Assembly (NCBI GenBank): GCA_002413745.1
Contig: DHXP01000073.1
Span: forward strand, 262,408 to 326,407
DNA: 64,000 nt
DNA from: Flavobacterium sp. UBA5153
GTDB taxonomy: Bacteria > Bacteroidota > Bacteroidia > Flavobacteriales > Flavobacteriaceae
Direction of reading: 5' to 3'
How positions within the stretch are numbered: the first letter of the stretch is position 1; every line of letters begins with the position of its first letter. Under the pieces are notes generated by a model. The model did not search any database. It was not told where the DNA came from and saw only the letters and a program-made list of their open reading frames with translations. Below, one piece after another: positions 18,798 to 27,487 of this stretch. A program made the position numbers and the translations under genes.

Positions 18798-20249
18798 TTA
18801 ATCGGTAGTGAAATGAAATCCCAAGGTTCCAATATTGGCATTCAAACCATCGCTTCTTACATAATGGTTAAACCTGAAATCGACGTTTTTGATTCCCATT
18901 CCGAAGAATTTTCCATTTGCAAAAATATCTGTATAATTAACACCAAATCCATATTGTTTGGCATTAAAAGCCGATAAATCATAATCGGACGTATAATATT
19001 GTTCTGTTGAAAGATGTTTTTCAAAAGGGGCAAAATATTTCGCGGCAGTTTGAATATAATAGCGATACATTGGATAAACAGTAAACCTTTCGGAAATTTT
19101 AACGGGCAATTCGATACTCGCCGTATGGGAAGTAATTCCCCAATCGTCCCAATAGTAGCGATAATAAGTTCTCAGGGCAATATTTTCGCTGATGTAATAG
19201 TTCCATCGTAGTCCAATAGGTACTTTTAAACGAGTATTTGGCATTCTTTCGATATCATCCGCAAGTTGGAACACCCCGGTATTAGTCGGGCTTTGATAAT
19301 TAGAGATATATTGGGCTTTCCCAATGTAATAATTGGGTTTGTCGGCAAAATAAACTCTTTGATATGGAGTGGAAAGCATTCCTTGCTGTTGCAAGACATC
19401 CATAAATATCGAAAATTGGGTTTTCTTTGTAAGCACTTGCGAGAAACTCGCCGATGCCGAATAGGAATCTCTCTTTGTTGAAGTCCAAGGTTTAAAGGTA
19501 GAAGGCAAATATGCCGTTGTGGTATTGCCATTTTGATCCATAATGGCAACCCCGCTAAAATAACTATAGAGTTGGAAATCATTTCCATATTGGTTATATT
19601 CTTTTAATTCCGTTGGATAAATAATCTTCCAATTATCAAGATAAATGTTTGTTTTCAGGGAAATTTCAGAATTTTTATCGTTGAAAAGTTTGGTAACTCC
19701 GCCTCCGAAACCAAATGACCCATAATTGAATTCCTTTGACAATGACATATCGGCATTCCAAATAAAATTCCTGTTATCTGAGCTATGCGCATAATTAGCA
19801 TTCAAGGCATAAAGGGTACCCCCTTTTGATGCTCCCGAGGATGCTTGCCAAGGCGTTCCCACCGGAGGCGAAGTATTTACAGTCGTCGTAGAAACTTGAC
19901 CAGAAGCTCCTGAAGAAGTGGAGTACGATTTTGTGGAGTTCATAAATGGATTTACGTTGCTCGAAGAAGCGGATGTGTAAGCCGAAAGTCCCACGTCAAA
20001 AGTCAGGACATCATCATCATTCAAGGGAACGGCAACCACAATATTGGATGCAAAATCAGACAATTTTTCGGTGCCTAAACCACCGGAAACAGCAGCGTGT
20101 GTACCATCTTGGTTATAATAACTGGATAAAAAGTCGACTTCGGAACTTTCCAGAACGCGCTTTTTAAATACTCCCGTGGTGTCTTTTACTTGGGCAAAAG
20201 TAAAAACACTTGTAATTAAAAATAATAATGTAACGGATATTTTAGTCAT
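18798..20249 (-). CDS. DUF3570 domain protein, predicted outer-membrane beta-barrel
   Basis: 483 residues from ATG 20249. The open frame extends upstream to 20363, but MTKISVTLLFLITSVFTFAQ is a clean signal peptide and the extension overlaps the DUF4266 gene, so 20249 is chosen. The mature protein alternates polar and hydrophobic residues with many aromatic girdle-like positions and ends in a Phe-containing strand (IGTLGFHFTTD), as outer-membrane barrels do. DUF3570 proteins typically neighbour DUF4266, ApbE and thioredoxin genes, as here, suggesting a role in extracytoplasmic redox or cofactor traffic. A low-complexity Ser/Thr-rich loop near residues 100-140 is likely surface-exposed. The exact function is unknown. 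Confidence 0.85.
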   Translation of the reverse strand: MTKISVTLLFLITSVFTFAQVKDTTGVFKKRVLESSEVDFLSSYYNQDGTHAAVSGGLGTEKLSDFASNIVVAVPLNDDDVLTFDVGLSAYTSASSSNVNPFMNSTKSYSTSSGASGQVSTTTVNTSPPVGTPWQASSGASKGGTLYALNANYAHSSDNRNFIWNADMSLSKEFNYGSFGFGGGVTKLFNDKNSEISLKTNIYLDNWKIIYPTELKEYNQYGNDFQLYSYFSGVAIMDQNGNTTTAYLPSTFKPWTSTKRDSYSASASFSQVLTKKTQFSIFMDVLQQQGMLSTPYQRVYFADKPNYYIGKAQYISNYQSPTNTGVFQLADDIERMPNTRLKVPIGLRWNYYISENIALRTYYRYYWDDWGITSHTASIELPVKISERFTVYPMYRYYIQTAAKYFAPFEKHLSTEQYYTSDYDLSAFNAKQYGFGVNYTDIFANGKFFGMGIKNVDFRFNHYVRSDGLNANIGTLGFHFTTD

Positions 20250-20310
20250 TCTTAAAGTTCTTTGTTTAGTTTTACTTGAATTTGCATTATTTAAAAAATA
20301 AATTTGGAAA

Positions 20311-20520
20311 CTAGTTACATCCACAACCACCACCCGATTTTCCACCATTGGCTCCAGCCGCACCTTCTCGATATACTTGAAAAGTACTTTCGAATTTTTC
20401 GGTAGTCCTGGCAGAAAGTTTCATTTCCGGATCGTTTATTTTTTGCATTTCATAAGGCTTGACGGTATTACAAGATTGTAAAACCACGAAAACCAACGCC
20501 AATAATGCTAATTTTTTCAT
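20311..20520 (-). CDS. DUF4266 small lipoprotein
   Basis: A 69-residue protein. The signal ends LQSC, so Cys17 is the likely lipidation site. The conserved body MQKINDPEMKLSART is the DUF4266 core. The C-terminus GGKSGGGCGCN is glycine-rich with two cysteines that could bind metal or a cofactor. Small DUF4266 lipoproteins are nearly always adjacent to DUF3570 barrels, as here, and may sit in the inner leaflet of the outer membrane as partners of the barrel. The ApbE gene lies 49 bases upstream on the same strand. The biochemical role is not known. Confidence 0.87.
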   Translation of the reverse strand: MKKLALLALVFVVLQSCNTVKPYEMQKINDPEMKLSARTTEKFESTFQVYREGAAGANGGKSGGGCGCN

Positions 20521-20569
20521 ATTTATTTTTTATATAATGACACTAATTTATCTGCCTTTTTCTTGGGAA

Positions 20570-21565
20570 TTAATCCCTTGATAAATCCGTTTTTTCCAAA
20601 TGAATCCCATTCGAAGTAAATATTTTTCCTTTGTCGTCAACAATGATACATTCAATTCCTTTGAGTTGATTAATAAAATTCAGACCTGCTTCAACTCCAA
20701 AAAGAAAAACTCCCTTTGCCAGGACATCGGCCATTTCGGTTTGTTTTGCAAAAGTGGTAACACTCACGATTCCTTGAGCCGGATAACCCGTTTTAGGATT
20801 GATGATATGACTGTATCTAATTCCGTTAAAAACCACGAATTTTTCATAAGTTCCCGAAGTTTCCACAGCGCTATCGATAAGCGGAAATGTCGCAAAAACC
20901 TTGTCTTTATTCATTGGATTTACAATTCCCACGGTCCAAGGTTTTCCATCGGGTTGTTTTCCCCAAGCGGAAATATCTCCAGAAACATTTGCAATTCCTG
21001 AAGTACAGCCCATTGAAACCAGTAGCGTTTTTATTTTATCGGCAACAAAACCTTGGGCAATTCCGCCAAGACCGAGTTTCATTCCTTTGTCTCTCAAGAA
21101 AATAGTTTTTTCCTTTTCGTCCAAAATAATTTTCCAGTAGCCAATTTTTTCTACCGATTTTTTGATGGCTTCCGCTGTTGGCATTTCCTTCATCGAACCG
21201 TCAAATTTCCATATTTTATCCATCGAAGCATACGAAATATCAAAAGCTCCATCAGTAAGTTTAGAAACTTTGATGGCTCTTTTTACCAATTGAAAAATTT
21301 CGTCATCAACCTTTACCGGCTTAATTCCGGCATTCTGGTTTACGTGGGAGATTTGGGTATCCGGTTTCCAGTCCGAAACTAAATTTTCTATTCTTGAAGT
21401 TTCGGCAATGGCGGCATCGATAAATTTATTTCCCTGAATCGTGTCTTTGGCCACCACGGTCATCTCAAATGGACTGGTCATCATATACAATTTCCTCCTT
21501 TGAACGATTTGTCCAAAAGAGGAAATTGACAATAATGCTATTCCAAAAAACAGAATTCTTTTCAT
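20570..21565 (-). CDS. apbE: FAD:protein FMN transferase (ApbE)
   Basis: A 331-residue exported enzyme that attaches FMN from FAD to a Thr or Ser of target proteins in the periplasm. MKRILFFGIALLSISSFGQ is a signal peptide. Family motifs are SDWKPDTQISHVN near 64, GLGGIAQGFVADKI near 170, NVSGDI near 193, and the FAD/Mg-site HIINPKTGYPAQG near 251. It begins one base after the thioredoxin gene stop, so expression is coupled. None of the neighbouring proteins shows a clear flavinylation motif of the form [DS]GA[TS]xx[ST], so the target is unknown. Assignment to the family is strong. Confidence 0.93.
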   Translation of the reverse strand: MKRILFFGIALLSISSFGQIVQRRKLYMMTSPFEMTVVAKDTIQGNKFIDAAIAETSRIENLVSDWKPDTQISHVNQNAGIKPVKVDDEIFQLVKRAIKVSKLTDGAFDISYASMDKIWKFDGSMKEMPTAEAIKKSVEKIGYWKIILDEKEKTIFLRDKGMKLGLGGIAQGFVADKIKTLLVSMGCTSGIANVSGDISAWGKQPDGKPWTVGIVNPMNKDKVFATFPLIDSAVETSGTYEKFVVFNGIRYSHIINPKTGYPAQGIVSVTTFAKQTEMADVLAKGVFLFGVEAGLNFINQLKGIECIIVDDKGKIFTSNGIHLEKTDLSRD

Positions 21566-22000
21566 TTAATTTTCTAGTGAGTGGATGGCTTGTATATAAT
21601 CTTCGGCAGAAATATTTAAGTATCCTTTCTCTCCCAACACTTTTCCTGTTTTATCCAATAAAACAACTAAAGGGAAGTTGCCTTCCCTGTCATATTTCTC
21701 GGCTAATTTTTCGTTATTTTCCGTTAATTCAGGAGAAAGCAGATCGGCTTTTTTCTTGGGAAAATCGGCTTTAAGCAAAACCCAACTTTTTTGACTTTCT
21801 TTTTTAAAAACATCCGATTGCCAAACATTTCTATCCAGTTTAATGCAAGGACCGCACCAGTCTGAACCTGAAAAAACCAAAAGAATTTTTTTATTTTGTT
21901 CAGTGGCTTCTTTTTTGGCATCTTCTAAATTATTTTTCCAGTCTTGTGAATACCCAATTGTTGCCATAAAGAGCAACAAAATAACCATACTTTTTTTCAT
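21566..22000 (-). CDS. exported thioredoxin family protein
   Basis: 144 residues from ATG 22000; the longer open frame to 22138 is ignored because MKKSMVILLLFMATIGYSQ is a signal peptide beginning at 22000. The thioredoxin fold has the redox-active WCGPC at residues 48-52 and the cis-Pro segment NFPLVVLLD near 110. It acts in the periplasm and probably reduces or isomerises disulfides of partner proteins. The apbE gene follows without a gap. In this operon it may keep the Cys-bearing DUF4266 or Rieske partners reduced during cofactor loading; that part is inference. Confidence 0.9.
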   Translation of the reverse strand: MKKSMVILLLFMATIGYSQDWKNNLEDAKKEATEQNKKILLVFSGSDWCGPCIKLDRNVWQSDVFKKESQKSWVLLKADFPKKKADLLSPELTENNEKLAEKYDREGNFPLVVLLDKTGKVLGEKGYLNISAEDYIQAIHSLEN

Positions 22001-22213
22001 TATAATTATATATTTTGAGATTTTTGTTTGTCTAATTTTTGTAAAAATATTATTATTATTGTAATCTTTTACTTGGTACTCAAGATTTATGTAAATATTA
22101 ACTTTTTTTTTAAGAGTGATGAAATTATTTATGTCCAACAGATGAATTTAAATGATAATACCAAACAATATTCTTAATTAAAATATCATTTGGTATTATT
22201 TTATAAAAAATTA

Positions 22214-23575
22214 TTAAGCATAAACACTCAAGGATGTTCCTGTTAAAGTTGTTTTATATTGTATTAAATTACTTGTTGCCGGACCCAAAGTCACTACTCC
22301 AGTACTACTGAATTTTGCTCCGTGGTTAGGGCAATAAAAGTCATTCGCAGAAGCAACATATTGTACATTTGTACCTTTATGCGTGCAAGCGGCTGAAACT
22401 GCCAAAAAAGTCCCGGTATTTGTTCGTGCTATCACAATTCCGTTAATAACGACATAACCTCCATTTTTCGATAAATTTCCTGTACTTACATCAACAGTTG
22501 CCAATGCAGTTACTGGGGGCGTCACTGTGACGGGAATTATACTGGTAGCTGTGGAACTATTTGTTGGGTTTGTTATTTCAGTAATTTTATACGTTACATT
22601 ATAATTTCCAGCTGCTGTATTTGCCGCGACAGTCACTGTTCCGTTTGCATTTAAGATTAAGCCTGCAGGCACTGTTACTGCCGTCAATTTTACTTGACCT
22701 GCTCCTGTACCAATAACAACCGGAACACCATTTAAAGTGTCATTTGCAGTCAACGCAGCTGTAGTTCCTCCCGTTGTTCCGTTTATTGAAGCAGTTGTCT
22801 CTGATACGGCATTAATTACTGGTAAGGAACCCGCTACCGTCACTACAATTGTACTGGTGGCTGTAGCACTATTTGTCGGATTTGTAATCTCGGTGATTTT
22901 ATAGGTTATACCATAAGCTCCAGCTGCCGTATTTGGCGCAACTGTCACTATTCCGTTGTTTAAGTTCAGTGTTAAACCGGCCGGTAACGGTGATGTTACT
23001 GCCGTCAATTTTACTTGACCCGCCGAAGAACCTATTACAACTGGAACACCATTTAAAGTGTCATTTGCGGTCAATGCAGCCGTTGTTCCCCCTGTTGTTC
23101 CATTTATTGCAGTAGTCGTTTCTGTTACCGCATTGATAACTGGCAATGAAACTGTAACAACAACCACACTTGTTGTTGTAGCACTATTTGTTGGGTTTGT
23201 AACTTCGGTAATCTTATAAGTTACATTGTAACTTCCTGCCACGGTATTTGCCGCAATTGTCACTGTTCCGTCTGTATTTAAAGTCATCCCTGTTGGCACT
23301 GTTACCGCAGTTATAAAAACTTGTCCTGCTCCTGTACCAATAACGACAGGGACGCCATTTAAAGTGTCATTTAATGCAATCGAACCTGTTGTTCCTCCTA
23401 CTCTTCCATCAATTGTAACTGTCGCGGGTACCGCTTTTATTATTGGTAATCCTCCTGATGTAGGTGCATTTGGATTTGGAATCGTACAACTTGTTGCCAA
23501 ACCGGCCATACAAGATGGCAACAAAACTCCGGCAGCGCCATAACCTGCTCTTGCAAAAAATTCTTTTCTCGTCAT
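22214..23575 (-). CDS. Rieske [2Fe-2S] protein with three tandem Ig-like repeats
   Basis: 453 residues. The N-terminus MTRKEFFARAGYGAAGVLLPSC resembles a twin-arginine-type export signal with RK in place of RR, or a lipoprotein signal ending at Cys22. Residues 43-352 are three near-identical repeats of about 100 residues, each opening LPxIxAV and containing NDTLNGVPVVIG and YKITExTNPTNS. They resemble bacterial Ig-like/cadherin-like domains and probably act as a spacer stalk. Residues 353-453 are a Rieske domain with CTHKG (Cys397, His399) and CPNHGAKF (Cys415, His418), the full ligand set. It is the first gene of the redox cluster. It probably relays electrons outside the cytoplasm; the partner is unknown. 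Confidence 0.88.
   Translation of the reverse strand: MTRKEFFARAGYGAAGVLLPSCMAGLATSCTIPNPNAPTSGGLPIIKAVPATVTIDGRVGGTTGSIALNDTLNGVPVVIGTGAGQVFITAVTVPTGMTLNTDGTVTIAANTVAGSYNVTYKITEVTNPTNSATTTSVVVVTVSLPVINAVTETTTAINGTTGGTTAALTANDTLNGVPVVIGSSAGQVKLTAVTSPLPAGLTLNLNNGIVTVAPNTAAGAYGITYKITEITNPTNSATATSTIVVTVAGSLPVINAVSETTASINGTTGGTTAALTANDTLNGVPVVIGTGAGQVKLTAVTVPAGLILNANGTVTVAANTAAGNYNVTYKITEITNPTNSSTATSIIPVTVTPPVTALATVDVSTGNLSKNGGYVVINGIVIARTNTGTFLAVSAACTHKGTNVQYVASANDFYCPNHGAKFSSTGVVTLGPATSNLIQYKTTLTGTSLSVYA
22520..23449 (-). repeat. three ~300-bp tandem coding repeats in the Rieske gene
   Basis: This segment encodes residues 43-352 as three units of about 100-104 codons with long stretches of near-identical DNA, for example around the codons for DTLNGVPVVIG. 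Such repeats can gain or lose units by recombination, so copy number may vary between strains. Confidence 0.85.
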
Positions 23576-23802
23576 AAATTTAAGGGTTTAATACTATTAT
23601 AATTGTCTACTCTTTGTTTTAAAACAATTATATAATGGAATACCCTACTTAAATTGAATAAAATTAAGATGCTTTTTTTTACTAAATTTGAATACTGGAA
23701 CAAGTTTTTTAATTGTAACACAATTGTTGGATTTACGGAATAGAATACAAGAAAACAAAATGCTTATATTATTTCAAATTCCTTATTTTTACAAAAAAAT
23801 CC

Positions 23803-25899
23803 ATGTCATTTTCGAAAAAATTTTCTCCTTTCTATAATCTTACCCTTTTCTATGTCATCGTAAGCGTCATTTTGAGAATAATTTTACTTTTTCATCCTAT
23901 TACGCAAACGTCTTTTACCGGAATTGATATTATTAAAATATTTTTTCTGGGTGTATTGTCAGATACGTTTATTTTTGTTTTGGCAAGTGGTTTTTTATGG
24001 CTTTATCTTATTTTCATATCCAATTCTAAATTTTTAAACCCAACAGGTTACATCGTTTTTGGAGCATTGGTGTCATTGTTGGTTTATGTGTCTTTTTTTA
24101 ATACCATTCTCAATGAATATGGTGGTATTTTACCTCAATTAGGCATCAGTTTTATCGCCATAAAAACTATTTTGTTTGGATTGTTGCTTTTTATGCCAAA
24201 ATACCGAAGCAAAATTAGATTTTGGCTTTTCACGTTTGTCCTTTTCTTATATGTTCTCCTCATCTTGCAAAATGCCATCAGTGAATACTTTTTCTGGAAT
24301 GAATTTGGAGTGAAGTACAACTTTATAGCCGTAGATTATCTGGTTTACACCAATGAAGTAATTGGAAATATTATGCAATCTTATCTTGTCGTTCCATTAT
24401 TTTCCATACTATTTATTACCGCGGCTTTGGTCACTTATTTGATTGTAAAAAGATCTAAAATTTTTATAGAAACCATTCCTACGTTTACCGAAAAAATAAA
24501 AATTTCCGGAATTTATTTCTTATTATTTGGACTTTCATTACTATCAATTCCGTTTTTGTCAACCAAGGAAAATTCACAAAACATTTTTTCCAATGAACTG
24601 CAATCCAATGGTATTTACAAATTCTATTTGGCTTTTATGAACAGTGAATTGGATTATTTTAAATTCTACAAAACACTGCCCGAAAAAGAAGCTTATGCCT
24701 TATTAAATCAACAAATACCAGATATTTTAGGTTCAACAACTTTAAGGGAAGTAAAAAATCAAGCAGCCGAAAATCATAAAAATGTGGTGTTAATCACCAT
24801 AGAAAGTTACAGTGCTGAATTCATGAAAATGTATGGTAATGAAAAAAACCTTACTCCTTTTCTGGATAGTTTAGCAACAAAAAGTTTGGTGTTTACCAAT
24901 CTTTATGCTGTTGGAAACCGGACTGTTCGAGGACTTGAAGCCGTAACATTGTGTTTGCCGCCAACTGCCGGTGAAAGTGTGGTGAAAAGAAAAGACAATA
25001 AAAATAAATTCTCGACCGGAAATATATTTACTGAAAAAGGATACAACGTGAAATATCTTTACGGTGGCGATGCGTTTTTTGACAATATGCAAGATTTTTT
25101 TAAGGGAAATGGCTATGATATTGTAGACAAAAAAGCATTCCAACGCGGTGAAATCACTTTCCAAAATATTTGGGGAGTTTGTGATGAAGATATGTACAGC
25201 AAGGCAATAAAAGTGATGAACGGTGAAGCCAAGGAAAACAAACCCTTTTTTAATCATATTATGACGGTGAGCAACCATCGACCATTTACGTATCCCAAAA
25301 ATAAAATTGATATTCAAGTTGATGCGAAATCCCGTGATGGTGGCGTAAAATATACCGATTTTGCCATAAAAAAATTCTTTGAAATGGCAAAAAAACAACC
25401 TTGGTATACTAATACCGTTTTTGTTATTCTTGCCGATCATTGTGCCTCAAGTGCCGGAAAAACAGAACTTCCTTTAGATAAATACAGAATCCCGGCGATG
25501 ATTTATGCTCCTGGCTTTGTCCAACCCATTCACTATACCAACCTAATGTCTCAAATAGACATTATGCCTACGGTTTTTGGATTATTAAATTTTAATTATC
25601 AAAGCAAATTCTTTGGACAAGACGTTTTGAAACCCGATTATAAACCAAGAGCCTTAATCGCTACCTATCAAAATTTGGGCTTATTGAAAGACGATGTTTT
25701 GACCATCATTTCGCCAAAACGGCAAGCCAAACAATTCCAGTTGACTATATTGCCAAATCCTAAAGTTGGAAAAGATTTTCAGCTATTTTATGACGAAAAA
25801 CCCTTGGACAAAGCAAGACCAGATTTGATAAATGAAACGATTTCCTATTATCAAACGGCTTCAGACATGTTGAATAAAAATAAATATCAAAAAGAATAA
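23803..25899 (+). CDS. LTA synthase family sulfatase-fold phosphotransferase
   Basis: A 698-residue inner-membrane enzyme. About five N-terminal helices (residues 10-210) are followed by an extracytoplasmic alkaline-phosphatase/sulfatase-fold domain. Key motifs are VVLITIESYSAEF (metal-binding Glu), NRTVRGLEA, with a Thr in the usual nucleophile position, FNHIMTVSNHRPF, and VFVILADHCASS, the Asp/His metal site. The domain architecture matches LtaS/OpgB-type proteins. Gram-negative bacteria lack lipoteichoic acid, so here it more likely transfers phosphoglycerol or phosphoethanolamine to a glycan or lipid. The DUF1275 gene follows after three bases. Family certain; substrate unknown. Confidence 0.88.
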   Translation: MSFSKKFSPFYNLTLFYVIVSVILRIILLFHPITQTSFTGIDIIKIFFLGVLSDTFIFVLASGFLWLYLIFISNSKFLNPTGYIVFGALVSLLVYVSFFNTILNEYGGILPQLGISFIAIKTILFGLLLFMPKYRSKIRFWLFTFVLFLYVLLILQNAISEYFFWNEFGVKYNFIAVDYLVYTNEVIGNIMQSYLVVPLFSILFITAALVTYLIVKRSKIFIETIPTFTEKIKISGIYFLLFGLSLLSIPFLSTKENSQNIFSNELQSNGIYKFYLAFMNSELDYFKFYKTLPEKEAYALLNQQIPDILGSTTLREVKNQAAENHKNVVLITIESYSAEFMKMYGNEKNLTPFLDSLATKSLVFTNLYAVGNRTVRGLEAVTLCLPPTAGESVVKRKDNKNKFSTGNIFTEKGYNVKYLYGGDAFFDNMQDFFKGNGYDIVDKKAFQRGEITFQNIWGVCDEDMYSKAIKVMNGEAKENKPFFNHIMTVSNHRPFTYPKNKIDIQVDAKSRDGGVKYTDFAIKKFFEMAKKQPWYTNTVFVILADHCASSAGKTELPLDKYRIPAMIYAPGFVQPIHYTNLMSQIDIMPTVFGLLNFNYQSKFFGQDVLKPDYKPRALIATYQNLGLLKDDVLTIISPKRQAKQFQLTILPNPKVGKDFQLFYDEKPLDKARPDLINETISYYQTASDMLNKNKYQKE

Positions 25900-25902
25900 A
25901 CT

Positions 25903-26646
25903 ATGTTTCGTCATCAAGGGAATAGAAGAAGTCATTTGCACAATTTAAGGTTAGCCACTATATTATCATTCGTTGCAGGAATTGTAAACGTAACAGGTGT
26001 TTTGGCGGTAAAAACTTTGACAACTAACGTCACGGGGCATTTTGCCTATTTTGCAGAAGAGATGACAAAACGAGATTATGTTACAGCGGTCACCTTTTTT
26101 ATTTTGACCCTATTTTTTCTTTTCGGGGCATTTTGCTCAAATTTCACATCTGAATTGGTTTCAAAAAAATATCCTGAATTAGCACATGTTATTCCTATAT
26201 CAATAGAAATTTTAATGTTATTTTTGATAGGTTTTTTTGGAACCAAAAGCACATTGTATAACCTAGAAGGCAGATGGATTGCTTTTGGGATGCTTTTTTC
26301 TATGGGAATTCAGAATTCATTAGTTACAAAAATTTCAAAATCAACCGTTCGAACAACCCATTTAACAGGCCTTTTTACTGATTTGGGGATAGAATTATCT
26401 CAATTATTTTTCTTTAAACTTCCTGATGAAGTTGAAAAATTAAAAACCAGTATCATTTTGCGGTTATCTATCATAACCTCTTTCTTTTTAGGTTGTTTTT
26501 TAGGGGGTTATACCTACCATTTTCTCGAAATAAAAACACTTTTTGTTGCGGCTTTCTTTCTTTTGATTGCGCAATGGTATGATTATATTCGACTTCGATA
26601 TCACGTTATTAGAAGAAACGTGTTTAAACGTAAAATTAGATATTAG
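25903..26646 (+). CDS. DUF1275 (YoaK-like) membrane protein
   Basis: A 247-residue protein with about six membrane helices. The N-terminal segment ATILSFVAGIVNVTGVLAVKTLTTNVTGH and the later TGLFTDLGIELSQL match DUF1275, a widespread family of unknown, presumably transport-related, function. It starts three bases after the LTA-synthase-like gene and probably shares its transcript. No catalytic residues are known for the family. Downstream, convergent transcription from the Ehr-like operon ends 70 bases away, without a clear terminator hairpin in the gap. Confidence 0.85.
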   Translation: MFRHQGNRRSHLHNLRLATILSFVAGIVNVTGVLAVKTLTTNVTGHFAYFAEEMTKRDYVTAVTFFILTLFFLFGAFCSNFTSELVSKKYPELAHVIPISIEILMLFLIGFFGTKSTLYNLEGRWIAFGMLFSMGIQNSLVTKISKSTVRTTHLTGLFTDLGIELSQLFFFKLPDEVEKLKTSIILRLSIITSFFLGCFLGGYTYHFLEIKTLFVAAFFLLIAQWYDYIRLRYHVIRRNVFKRKIRY

Positions 26647-26716
26647 CTAGATATTGAACCGATATATTACAATTAAAAAAATCACCAGACTTACAACAAA
26701 AATACTTTAGACTATT

Positions 26717-27475
26717 TTACTTAGATTTTCTTTTTCTTATCAGTTCCAACACACCATTGATAAAGGTTAGCGGATGAATTGGATTGCCAGGAACATACAA
26801 ATCAACTTTGTATTTTTCGAGAAAGCTGCGGTTTAATGCAGGACTGTCAGCAAAAATCCCTCCACTGATGGCGTCAGTGCCCGCAAGAATAATTATTTTT
26901 GGACTTGGGATGGCATCATAACAAATCTGCAATGGTTTTGCCATATTTTCAGTTATTGGTCCCGTTATTACAATTCCATCTGCATGTCGAGGAGAGGCTA
27001 CAAACTCAATTCCGAAACGACTCATGTCAAAGTTCACATTCGAACAAGCATTCAATTCTAATTCACAACTATTATCTCCGCCAGCCGAAACCTGTCGCAA
27101 CTTCAGGGAACCACTGAAAAAGGAAGCGATTTCTTTTTTGATTAATTCAGGATTCAGAACAATATTTTTAGGGTCACCTTCTTTGATAATTAAACCCTCG
27201 CGTTGGTTGGTTGCTATTTTATAATCTTTGGTAAATTTTATTTTATCGGGAAATGCAAACGCACATTCCCCACAGAATACGCATTTTCCCAAATCAATGC
27301 TGACCGGATTTGTAGCAATAGCGTCTGTCGGACAAAGGTCAACAAGTGCATTTGTATCAACAATCTCCATGCTGATTTCTGGTCTTCCCCTAAAAATACC
27401 GGGTATTTGTGCTTTAGTTACATCAGGAATATATTGTTTTCCCTGGTGGACGAGTATCTTAATATTTCCAATCAT
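26717..27475 (-). CDS. fused ferredoxin/HyfI-NuoB-like small subunit of an Ehr-type complex, with altered cluster sites
   Basis: 252 residues. Residues 30-80 are a two-cluster ferredoxin domain. Motif I keeps only its last Cys (Cys48, in LCPTDAI), with Ile38, Thr41 and Leu44 where the first three should be. Motif II keeps Cys65, Cys68 and Cys71 but has Phe75 in the fourth place. In this fold that leaves one complete [4Fe-4S] site and removes the other. Residues 120-252 resemble HyfI/HycG/NuoB (SPRHADGIVITGP), yet the N2 ligands read Asp134, Cys137, Asp201, Asn231 instead of four Cys. Last gene of the operon, 12 bases after the large subunit. Electron transfer to a normal active site therefore seems unlikely. 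Confidence 0.88.
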   Translation of the reverse strand: MIGNIKILVHQGKQYIPDVTKAQIPGIFRGRPEISMEIVDTNALVDLCPTDAIATNPVSIDLGKCVFCGECAFAFPDKIKFTKDYKIATNQREGLIIKEGDPKNIVLNPELIKKEIASFFSGSLKLRQVSAGGDNSCELELNACSNVNFDMSRFGIEFVASPRHADGIVITGPITENMAKPLQICYDAIPSPKIIILAGTDAISGGIFADSPALNRSFLEKYKVDLYVPGNPIHPLTFINGVLELIRKRKSK

Positions 27476-27487
27476 AGCTCTTTTTAA

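Noticed and set aside
20250-20363. N-terminal extension of the DUF3570 protein
   Set aside because: It overlaps the DUF4266 gene and comes before a proper signal peptide starting at 20249.
22520-23449. Regular repeats suggesting a CRISPR array
   Set aside because: The units are about 300 bases, in frame, and encode Ig-like domains; there are no short repeats or spacers.
23803-25899. Enzyme for lipoteichoic acid synthesis
   Set aside because: The fold fits, but a Gram-negative with lipid A genes should not make lipoteichoic acid.
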